From: CAIQPV01 sp963719855
Lineage (GTDB): Bacteria > Pseudomonadota > Gammaproteobacteria > Burkholderiales > Gallionellaceae
Direction of reading: 5' to 3'
Length of the DNA stretch: 64,000 nt
NCBI GenBank assembly: GCA_963719855.1
Contig: CAVRDK010000004.1
Coordinates: 1,054,001-1,118,000 of the forward strand
The translations under genes were made by a program, and so were the position numbers. Every line of letters begins with the position of its first letter. Within the stretch, counting starts at the first letter, position 1. Positions 18,956-26,635 of this stretch are shown piece by piece. The notes below the pieces were generated by a model, which searched no databases, was not told the origin of the DNA, and saw nothing but the letters and a program-made list of their open reading frames with translations.

Positions 18956-19177
18956 CGTAGCTCTACTACGAAGGCTGGCCGCAGGACAGCAGCCTTTTGC
19001 CTTGGACTTTGGGGTTGATACCTCGTAGCTCTGCTGCGAGGTAGTTCATTATAGTGTTCGATGAAAGGGTGGCAGGCGAGTGTGGCCGCTAATTTGATGG
19101 CCTCATTGAAAGCACAATTTTGTAAAGTAATTGCTGGGACGAATCCTCAAGTTCCCAGCAATTATCCTCTTAGCACG
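18956..19177. other. Cargo edge, noncoding, with hairpins
   Basis: No gene is seen between the left IS66 and the first cargo gene. Two hairpins are visible: 19019-19043 (TACCTCGTAGC and GCTGCGAGGTA arms, one mismatch) with a smaller related one at 18956-18970, and an 11-bp stem (AATTGCTGGGA) at 19129-19163 lying 15 bases after the stop of the Ser-rich gene, where it may end that transcript. Confidence 0.6.
19129..19163 (-). terminator. Possible terminator after the Ser-rich gene
   Basis: Perfect 11-bp arms AATTGCTGGGA and TCCCAGCAATT with a 13-base loop lie just downstream of the stop at 19178. No strong T-run follows on the minus strand, so it may be a weak terminator or only mRNA-stabilising. 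Confidence 0.45.
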
Positions 19178-19936
19178 TTAGACTTGGATGTTAACCCCTG
19201 CACCGCTAATATTTTGTCCGTTGCCCATGTTCTGATAAAGATTTTGCAGGAACGATTGCAATGTTGGCGCACTGGCTGCAGATGTACTTTGTCCTTGGGT
19301 TGCGTTCAATGAACTAACCAAATTCTGGAAGCTTGAATTCAGGTTGCCGAGCGCATTGGTTCCACTGGCTTGTGTGCTGCTCGAAGTAGCCGGACTGCTT
19401 GAGGTCAGTTGTTGTAGCAGGTTCTGAACGTCGGAAGCCATATGGGAACCCCCTCCATGATGGTGGTGATGCTCAACCTCAGGTGTAGATGAACTGCCAC
19501 TGGTGCCGGTAGCTGCGGCCAAACTGCTGGTCGCCGCTGTTCCGGCGCTAGTTGATGCCGCTACACTACCGGTAGATGGTGTTCCAGTACCAGTTGCCGT
19601 TGCCCCGTTTGCCTGACCAAGAGCCGCAAATAGATTTTGCAGGAATGCTTGCACTGCTGCTTCGGGAGTTTGTGCGGATTGGGTTGAGCTTGAAGGCGAT
19701 GTAGAACTGGACGAGGCAGTGCTGGCCGCAGTTGTAGTAGGCGACGTGGCGGAGCCGCCCGATAAGCTTTGCTCAAGTGCCTGCGTGATTTCGTTAATGA
19801 AGTTTGTATTGCCCACTCCACCAGCACTTCCGCTGCCATTGTTACCACCGTTACCACCAACTTGCTGGTTCGAATTGGATGCTTGTTGCAACCAAGACAA
19901 ATAGTTTTGACTTGAGACGTTATTGATTGAACTCAT
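19178..19936 (-). CDS. Ser/Thr/Ala-rich low-complexity protein with a His5 tract
   Basis: A 252-residue protein of unknown family with no signal peptide. Long Ser/Thr/Ala/Gly stretches separate short predicted helices with a shared pattern: AFLQNLFAALG, DVQNLLQQL, SFQNLVSSLN, SFLQNLYQNMG. Mid-protein is EVEHHHHHGGGSHMASD, which could bind metal and looks oddly like a cloning tag, but the flanking sequence is continuous with the rest. Codon order and a start preceded by an AGGAT-like site support a real gene. A second Ser-rich gene lies upstream. It could be a target of the cargo's modifying enzymes (inference only). Confidence 0.7.
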   Translation of the reverse strand: MSSINNVSSQNYLSWLQQASNSNQQVGGNGGNNGSGSAGGVGNTNFINEITQALEQSLSGGSATSPTTTAASTASSSSTSPSSSTQSAQTPEAAVQAFLQNLFAALGQANGATATGTGTPSTGSVAASTSAGTAATSSLAAATGTSGSSSTPEVEHHHHHGGGSHMASDVQNLLQQLTSSSPATSSSTQASGTNALGNLNSSFQNLVSSLNATQGQSTSAASAPTLQSFLQNLYQNMGNGQNISGAGVNIQV

Positions 19937-20210
19937 GATTTATCCTTTAGAAAAGTGTGCATTGAAAAATTGACAATCTAATCTCCCTTGATAACAATTA
20001 TCGGCAGATTTTCTGGAATCTATCAGTTGAAAAGAGAAGGAAAAACCCGTTTATTCATTATTTTGATGTCAATATATGAGCACCAACGGAATCATGCTGC
20101 CAGTCTATTTCCGTAGAACTGCCGTTCAAACGCAAAGGGAGATAGGTAGCCGCCATTGGCGATTCCTTCAAATGTTAGAACTGGATGGTTTGAAGATCAG
20201 ATGGAATAAA

Positions 20211-20864
20211 TCATAGTGAACTTAAAGTGTTTGTCACAGCATTTTGTGCCGCAGCAATGGCGCTTTGCGTTGTCTGTGTGCTGGAAGTGCTGGAACTTGA
20301 TGCTGTTGGGGCTGCCAAGCTCAGAAGCGATGAAAGGCTTGAATTATTAGAATTCGACGAGTTAGAAGAACTTGAAGGGCTTGAAAATAATGAGGCAAGG
20401 GTATTGTTTACAACATTGTTCGCGTTCAGCACATCTTGTGCTGCCTGATTTGCGAGTGAAGTTGAGGATGATGACGCGGACGATGATGTGGATGTCGAAC
20501 TTGCGCTTGATAAACCAGGCAGACCAGCCAGGGACGAAAATATCGACGAAGACGAACTGGACGAGTTTTGCGATAGCCCCGAGAACAAGTTAGCCATCGT
20601 GTTGGTTATGTCGTTGTTGATGGTTTGTTCGAGTTGGGTAACTTGTGCGCTGCTCATTTGGCCCAATGAATTATAAGTCAACGGCGTTGATGCGGTGCTG
20701 CCTAAAGTGACCGATGTATTGCCGGATGCTGAAGGAGTTGCAGAGGTCGACGATGAGGATGAACCGGCCGATTGAGTCGGGGTGGCGGCTGAAGTCTGCG
20801 AATTCGATACCTGACTCATTGCATTTTGCAGGATAGATGATGCTATGCTGGAAATTGTTGTCAT
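20211..20864 (-). CDS. Ser-rich low-complexity protein
   Basis: A 217-residue protein, about one third serine, with no known domain and no signal peptide. Short hydrophobic motifs recur: NTMANLFSGLSQN, NTLASLFSS, NTLSSL, similar to those in the neighbouring protein at 19178, so the two are probably distant paralogues. The start MTTISSIASSILQNAM resembles starts of proteins exported without a cleaved signal, but no transporter is encoded nearby. Between the two genes (19937-20210) no other gene is seen. Confidence 0.7.
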   Translation of the reverse strand: MTTISSIASSILQNAMSQVSNSQTSAATPTQSAGSSSSSTSATPSASGNTSVTLGSTASTPLTYNSLGQMSSAQVTQLEQTINNDITNTMANLFSGLSQNSSSSSSSIFSSLAGLPGLSSASSTSTSSSASSSSTSLANQAAQDVLNANNVVNNTLASLFSSPSSSSNSSNSNNSSLSSLLSLAAPTASSSSTSSTQTTQSAIAAAQNAVTNTLSSL

Positions 20865-21016
20865 GGCGAACCTCTTCTGATATGGATTAATCTGTAACTG
20901 TATATTTATCGGCAGTTGATAGAAATACTTGAGAGGAATTTTTCTGGTAGTGAATAATGACGAATATTCCTCCCCGCAGGACTTGATCCATTCTTTTGTT
21001 TTTGGGGCTTCTCCAC

Positions 21017-21358
21017 CTACATTCCACCGCCACCAATTTCATGCATGAGCGCCCTGGAAAATGATTTCCAGGCCACGCCCCCGTGCGTAGGAATCCCTTC
21101 ATCGGCACTATCCTTCATGATTTGCATCATCAATGCCGCAAGGCCGAACAATTCAATTTTCGCCTTTTGTCGATGGTCGTCATGATGTTGGCTAAACTGT
21201 GCCAACGCTTCCTGTGAGTGGTACAGCGCTTCTCTGGCCAAGGCTTGCACTTGCGCTTCATCATCCCAGTTGATTCCAAGGGCTATACCATGGCGCACAA
21301 TTTGTGTCTCAATTTCAGCGGCACCCTGAGAATCGTACAATAAATTAAACCCGCTCAT
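21017..21358 (-). CDS. Small unknown cargo protein
   Basis: A 113-residue, probably soluble, mostly helical protein ending in HEIGGGGM. No family recognised. It is His/Gln-rich in the middle (FSQHHDDHRQK). It lies between the Ser-rich genes and the LTXXQ protein in the same direction and could be a substrate or partner; nothing in the sequence decides this. Confidence 0.6.
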   Translation of the reverse strand: MSGFNLLYDSQGAAEIETQIVRHGIALGINWDDEAQVQALAREALYHSQEALAQFSQHHDDHRQKAKIELFGLAALMMQIMKDSADEGIPTHGGVAWKSFSRALMHEIGGGGM

Positions 21359-21428
21359 AGGACACCCCGAAAAACCTGAAGGTAGTTATGCATCGTCGTT
21401 CCATCACTCCGAAATGGGAGAGGAATCA

Positions 21429-21809
21429 TTAATTCATCAGATGCCTGAAATGAAACATTACCCACTCGAAATTCAAAACATGTAGTATCGTTTGCTGGTC
21501 TTCCGTGAGCACAGCCTTGAATTTGGAAGTTGCATCAGCAATCATGGTCAACTTCCTGGAAAATTCTGTTGCACTCTCGGCACGGTAACGCGAAGTAGTC
21601 GCCGTATCGGCATCATCATTTTGCTTCTTTACCGGCTGTTCCGCTAATATTTCAATTAATCTGGCGTACTCTTCCCAATTGGCTTGTTGGGACGATTTGA
21701 TTTCCAGGCGTATTGAAAGTTCATTCAGTCTGGTTCCGAAGTGCTCATGCATTTGTTCAAAAGTTACCTGTCGTTGATCGTCATAGCCATTAGTGCGTGC
21801 GAATGACAA
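21429..21809 (-). CDS. LTXXQ (Spy/CpxP-like) protein lacking a signal peptide
   Basis: A 126-residue relative of the protein at 31091: the segment RLEIKSSQQANWEEYA ... ADTATTSRYRAE ... LTEDQQTIL aligns closely with it. LTXXQ proteins are usually periplasmic helical chaperones. This copy has no export signal and ends without the His-rich tail, so it looks degraded at both ends or newly cytoplasmic. The start at 21809 is uncertain. Confidence 0.65.
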   Translation of the reverse strand: MSFARTNGYDDQRQVTFEQMHEHFGTRLNELSIRLEIKSSQQANWEEYARLIEILAEQPVKKQNDDADTATTSRYRAESATEFSRKLTMIADATSKFKAVLTEDQQTILHVLNFEWVMFHFRHLMN

Positions 21810-22110
21810 CAGAGTTAATTCAACTCACCCAAACCAATCCGAGTGCCAAGGTGGGAAAAAAAGAGCCGCCCGCTTGGTGGCGGGCGGGCTGAAAAAGCCG
21901 TCCACCAATAATTTTGAAGCCATTAATCATGAACTCATTTTCTTTTTGATAGACGACCTTGGGGAGAACGCGGTTGATAATTTAACCTGACCAAGTAACA
22001 ACAGTATGTCCACTCTGTATGAAACAAAATATGTTTGTAACTACTTTGATAGAGATATGACAGTTGCTAACTGTCTTTCAGAAAGCAGTCGCTGAAACTA
22101 ACAATTTTCT
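21810..22110. other. Intergenic region with a duplicated segment
   Basis: No gene is seen. Positions about 21855-22055 are a diverged copy of about 30421-30600: both start with an A-run, then a GC hairpin (GCCCGCTTGGTGGCGGGC here), and both contain the stretch CCAAGTAAnnACAGTnTGTC followed by CnCTnTGTAT. The shared order shows an old duplication inside the cargo. Confidence 0.6.
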
Positions 22111-24384
22111 TCACCATATTGCCGACAACTTTTCCAACATAACGTCAAAATTCTCTTTAATTTTCGCAATGTATGGGTTCTTATAGGCAAAAGTGGCAAT
22201 TATTTCTTCATGGACTAGCATCGTGGCGTTGGCCTCAAAAACCACGATATTACCCTCGCAGTCGAGAGCACAATCAATCCCACAGTAGTCCAACCCAATG
22301 TACGCTGCCACTTTGTGCAGTGCGGAATAGTGTTCTTTGCTAAACACAAGATGTGGATCGTTAAGGAAGGATTCCTCTTCATTGCGCATCCAAATCTGAT
22401 TGGCCATGTCGGTGCGAAAATGGTGAACCATCCAATGGTCATGGATAGCGAGGTGGTATGGCAGAATCTCGTCGTTGATGCAGAACAGGCGGTATTTGCG
22501 GTAGTAGCCATCGGCAGAGCGGTAATCCACAAATTCGCTTATGTAAAAGTTCGAATCGGGGTGGCAAGATACGAATTGGCCAATAGCGCCAAGATCATCT
22601 AGCTTCTCGAAATCATCCCCGCCATGCGTGCCCGCACAACGTATCAATAACGGCATCGTAAATCCCTCGATGTGCTTGTGCCAGTCTTCCCCGGCCATAT
22701 CTTTGGCGGAAAGACGTACGGTCTTTGGTATACGGCACAGTGCGATCCCTGAAAGCAAACCGGCGATAGTTTCTCGATCCGTACCTATAATATGGCGTGG
22801 ATGATTGACTGTGGGGCGACCTATGCGATCAGCAATGTCCAGCGCAAATGGCAGCACGTCCTTGCCACTGTCCGGGTCAGAAATCAAGTTGATGACCACA
22901 TCGGCCTTGGTACGCAGGAAATCAATATCATATTCCGTATCTGGCACCAGAAAGAGGAAATGACTGTCGTACATGGTGCGCCCTACTAAATAGTCCACCG
23001 GGGTGTTGAGGATTCCCGGCGATTGCAGAAGAAGTACAGAAAAATCCGCGATCATCTTTTTGCCTGGCGATAGAACAAGTGGCTGTATCTGTTGGGCACG
23101 GCGATACATGGCATAACCCTCTTCCATCCGATTTGCCCTTATCAGTACTTTGCCGAGGGTTACAAATGAGTCAGCATCCTGAGGATTAAGTGCAATCGCC
23201 TGTCGGAGGCTCACTTCAGCCTCGTTCAGTCGGTCTAGCGCGAGTAGGGTATTACCCAAGTTTCTATGGATCTCGGCGTAATCTGGTTTTAGTTCCAGCG
23301 CACGGCGGTAGAATACCTCGGCTTCAGGCAGGCGCTTGGCTTCCGCGAACAGGATGCCTAGTTTGTAGTGGGCATCGGCTAAATCGGGTTTGATCTCCAG
23401 CGCACGGCAGTAGTTTGCCATCGCGCCATCTTGTTGCCCAAGATCATTCAAGGTAACACCCAAGTTGTAGTATGCCCCGGCGTAATCGGGTTTAATCTCC
23501 AGCGCCCGGCGATAGCTCGCCACAGCGTCCTCAAGTTGCCCGAGATCGTGCAGGGCATTACCCACGTTGTTGTGCGCTTCGGCATAATCAGGTTTGATCA
23601 CCAGCGCCCGGCGGTAGCTTGCCACTGCGTCATCAACCTGTCCGAGATCGCGCAGAGCATTGCCAAGATTGCTGTGTGCCTCGGCAATATCTGGTTTGAT
23701 CTCTAGCATCCGGCGGTAGCTTGCCACGGCACTATCAAGTTGCCCGAGGTCGCGTAGAGCATTGCCAAGATTGCCATGTGCCTCGGCAAATTCAGGATTA
23801 ATCTCCAGTGCCCGACGACAGCTAGCCACAGCGTCATCAAGTTTTCCTAGATCGCGCAGGATATTACCCAAGATACTATGCACCTCTGCTTGGTTTGGCA
23901 TGATCTCAAGCATCCTGCGGTAGCATGCCACGGCATCATCAAGTTGCCCGAGGTCTCGAAGCACATTGCCAAGACTGTAATGCACCTCAGCATAATCTGG
24001 TTTGATTTCAAGCACCCGGCGATAGCTTGCCACCGCCCCATCTAATTGACCGAGGTCGCGAAGAGCATTGCCAAGGTTGCTGTGGGTATCGGCATCATCG
24101 GGAAAAAGCTCTGCTAACTTTTGCATGGCGGGCAGGGCATCTTTTCCTTGTGACTGAAGGGCAACACACAACACATTCCAGGCAAACCCCGAATCGGGAT
24201 ACTGTTCAACCAGTAACCGCGCATGGTTTTCCAATTCGGCATGGCGACCGGCATTGAACAGGAAGACGAGCTGGTTAATTTCAGCGGCTGTCGGCTCCGA
24301 TCCCTTCGCGGGGATGTTCAGCACGGCCAAATACACTTTAAATTTATCATGACAACATTCTTTGAGTTTTTTCCGCTGCCACAA
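22111..24384 (-). CDS. TPR-ATP-grasp protein, N-terminus damaged
   Basis: A frame of 757 residues. Residues 99-438 form ten 34-residue TPR repeats (pattern NLGNALRDLGQLDDAVASYRRALEIKPDYA). The C-terminal 320 residues look like an ATP-grasp enzyme: PTVNHPRHIIGTDR, a lid with RCAGTHGG, and the metal-binding end IDCALDCEGNIVVFEANA. ATP-grasp enzymes join a carboxylate to an amine. The TTG at 24384 is only the first codon of the open frame. Upstream, a SEC-C zinc-binding motif like that of the next gene is present but split over other frames, so the true start is uncertain or the N-terminus is broken. Confidence 0.8.
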   Translation of the reverse strand: MWQRKKLKECCHDKFKVYLAVLNIPAKGSEPTAAEINQLVFLFNAGRHAELENHARLLVEQYPDSGFAWNVLCVALQSQGKDALPAMQKLAELFPDDADTHSNLGNALRDLGQLDGAVASYRRVLEIKPDYAEVHYSLGNVLRDLGQLDDAVACYRRMLEIMPNQAEVHSILGNILRDLGKLDDAVASCRRALEINPEFAEAHGNLGNALRDLGQLDSAVASYRRMLEIKPDIAEAHSNLGNALRDLGQVDDAVASYRRALVIKPDYAEAHNNVGNALHDLGQLEDAVASYRRALEIKPDYAGAYYNLGVTLNDLGQQDGAMANYCRALEIKPDLADAHYKLGILFAEAKRLPEAEVFYRRALELKPDYAEIHRNLGNTLLALDRLNEAEVSLRQAIALNPQDADSFVTLGKVLIRANRMEEGYAMYRRAQQIQPLVLSPGKKMIADFSVLLLQSPGILNTPVDYLVGRTMYDSHFLFLVPDTEYDIDFLRTKADVVINLISDPDSGKDVLPFALDIADRIGRPTVNHPRHIIGTDRETIAGLLSGIALCRIPKTVRLSAKDMAGEDWHKHIEGFTMPLLIRCAGTHGGDDFEKLDDLGAIGQFVSCHPDSNFYISEFVDYRSADGYYRKYRLFCINDEILPYHLAIHDHWMVHHFRTDMANQIWMRNEEESFLNDPHLVFSKEHYSALHKVAAYIGLDYCGIDCALDCEGNIVVFEANATMLVHEEIIATFAYKNPYIAKIKENFDVMLEKLSAIW

Positions 24385-24472
24385 GGAAATGAGGGGCGTT
24401 TCTTTCTGGTTTCATATTCAATACCCGTTCCATATTGGCCACTTGCCTAAATTGGTATCAGAAATACGAGCA

Positions 24473-26578
24473 TCAATCGTCTGAAACGACGCTTCCAGCC
24501 AACTTGACTGGATGGATTATCTCAAGCAAAGGCCCCAAGTGCTTCTCGAAATGCTTCCAGCGAGCTACGGAGTTCGAGTAAATGGGTTTGCGCACTTGGG
24601 TAACGCTGGCCGTGCGGATAGCCCGCCTGCTTTCATGGAACTTGAGGCAGGCCGGATCCCATGATAGGCCAATAAAATCCAGCAATCGCCTCGACTCACA
24701 CTCAATATCCGCAACTACGTCTTCATAGCGGACATCGAGTATCCGTCCGGCTGGTAGAGCGTTCTGCCAGTGTTGCATCAATTTTTCGTAGCGCAAATAG
24801 TGCCTTCCCATCGTTCCAAGATCATAGCTATATTCATTTTCAAATGTGAATCGCGTGGCGTAGCAGGAGAAACACGTATCCATCGGATCACGCATGGAAT
24901 GAACGATCTTCGCATTGGGCAGCATCAAATGGATCAATCCCAGATATTGATAGTTGCCAAGCATCTTGTCGGTAATATAACGGGCTTCTGGCGCAAGTTT
25001 CCAAACCCGGTCAAGATATTCTTGCCCAAGTTGGCGCAACGCCAACATGGCGGTTTCTTCATTTGTCGAATCGCGGAGGAGAGTCTCGGCTTTTTTGGCA
25101 ATTTCATCAAATGTCGGAAGTTCGCCAGCACCGTAAATGTCTGGATGGCTGGCAAGAATTTGTTCAATGAGCGTTGAGCCGGAGCGCAGCATGCCCACGA
25201 TGAATATCGGCACACGTTCATCTTGAATTGGAGGTAATGTGCCTAAAAGGACAGCACATTTCGTGAGTAGCTCGTCCGTAAAAATATTGCATGAGTTTTC
25301 CAAAAAATGTTCAGCTTCGGTTTCATCAAAAGGATGTCTCATATGGTAGAGCCGGTTTCCTTCTTCATACGCGCTGAACGATCTATCGTACTGGCCGACG
25401 CTTTCCATGGCCTTGCCCATGGCAAAATTCAGTGTAATTCGTTCTTTCAGCGGCAGTGATTCGCGCCGGGCGTAAACTGTTTCGAGTTGATTGAAACGGT
25501 GATCATCTTGCCTGTAGGGAATGTACAAGAGGGCCGCAGATAATGATCTTGCATCGTCAGGAGCCAGTTCTATTGCCTTGTTAAAAGATCTTTCAGCCTC
25601 GTCCGCTTTGCCGAGTTCCATGAGGACGCCGCCCAAGTTGCTATGCGCATCGGCAAAATCCGGATTGATTTCCAGTGCACAGAGATAGCTCTCCGCTGCG
25701 CTTTCAAGTTGCCCGAGGTCTTGCAGGGCTGCGCCAAGATTGCTATGCACCTCAGCAAGATTGGGTTTGATCTCCAGCACTCGGCGATAACATGCCACCG
25801 CTTCATCAAGCCTATTGAGACTGCTCAGGGCGTTGCCCAAGTTGTTATGAACATCGGCATAATCAGGATTGATCTCTAGCGCTCGCCGATAACTTACTAT
25901 CGCGACTTCAAGTTGACCAAGACTTAGCAGGGCATTGCCTAAATTGTAATGTGCCTGAGCAAACTCAGGTTTAATCTCCAGAGCTCGCCTACAACTTGCG
26001 ACTGCGTCATCAAGTTGCCCTAGACTTTGCAGAACAACGCCTAGATTGTAATGTGCATCGGCAAAATCCGGTTTGATTTTTAGCGCCAGACGATAGCTTG
26101 CCGCCGCATCATCAAGTCGCCCAAGCTCCTGCAAGGCAACACCCAGATTGCAGTGCGCCCCGGCATAATCAGGTTTAATTTCCAGCGATCTGCAGTAGCT
26201 TGCCACCGCGTCATCAAGTTGCCCGAGATTTTTCAAGGTTACGCCCAGGTTGTAGTGTGCCTCGGCATCATCAGGCAAAAGTGTCGCGGCTTTTCGCAAG
26301 GAGGACAGTGCATTCTTTCCTTGTAATTGAAGGGCAGCGCCCAATACTTTCCAGATAATCCCAGAATCAGGGCGTTGCTCAACCAGTAAATGAGCTTGGT
26401 GTTCCAGTTCCGCATGATGTCCGGCATTGAAAAGGTCGGCAAGCTGATTGAGTTCGGCGGAAGTCGGCGCAGTATTTTGGGCAGGCAAACGCGCTTCAAA
26501 TTTATCAGCACAGCATTTCTTGAATTTCTTTCCACTGCCACAAGGGCATGGGTCATTTCTTCCCGGCTTTCCGCTCAT
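24473..26578 (-). CDS. SEC-C/TPR sulfotransferase
   Basis: A 701-residue protein. Residues 7-24 hold a SEC-C zinc motif (NDPCPCGSGKKFKKCC), residues 106-343 seven 34-residue TPRs, and from about 455 a PAPS-dependent sulfotransferase domain: 5'-phosphosulfate loop VGMLRSGSTLIEQIL at 461-475 and 3'-phosphate motif HSMRDPMDTCFSCY. Bacterial TPR-sulfotransferases resemble tyrosylprotein sulfotransferase in the catalytic part. SEC-C motifs occur in SecA and ribosome-associated proteins, so a protein substrate is plausible. It is a paralogue of the next gene; their last 450 residues are close. Confidence 0.9.
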   Translation of the reverse strand: MSGKPGRNDPCPCGSGKKFKKCCADKFEARLPAQNTAPTSAELNQLADLFNAGHHAELEHQAHLLVEQRPDSGIIWKVLGAALQLQGKNALSSLRKAATLLPDDAEAHYNLGVTLKNLGQLDDAVASYCRSLEIKPDYAGAHCNLGVALQELGRLDDAAASYRLALKIKPDFADAHYNLGVVLQSLGQLDDAVASCRRALEIKPEFAQAHYNLGNALLSLGQLEVAIVSYRRALEINPDYADVHNNLGNALSSLNRLDEAVACYRRVLEIKPNLAEVHSNLGAALQDLGQLESAAESYLCALEINPDFADAHSNLGGVLMELGKADEAERSFNKAIELAPDDARSLSAALLYIPYRQDDHRFNQLETVYARRESLPLKERITLNFAMGKAMESVGQYDRSFSAYEEGNRLYHMRHPFDETEAEHFLENSCNIFTDELLTKCAVLLGTLPPIQDERVPIFIVGMLRSGSTLIEQILASHPDIYGAGELPTFDEIAKKAETLLRDSTNEETAMLALRQLGQEYLDRVWKLAPEARYITDKMLGNYQYLGLIHLMLPNAKIVHSMRDPMDTCFSCYATRFTFENEYSYDLGTMGRHYLRYEKLMQHWQNALPAGRILDVRYEDVVADIECESRRLLDFIGLSWDPACLKFHESRRAIRTASVTQVRKPIYSNSVARWKHFEKHLGPLLEIIHPVKLAGSVVSDD

Positions 26579-26635
26579 GACTTAGGGAAATGGAAATTGT
26601 ATGCTTTGATTTGTGAGGGTATCAAAATGCTAGCC

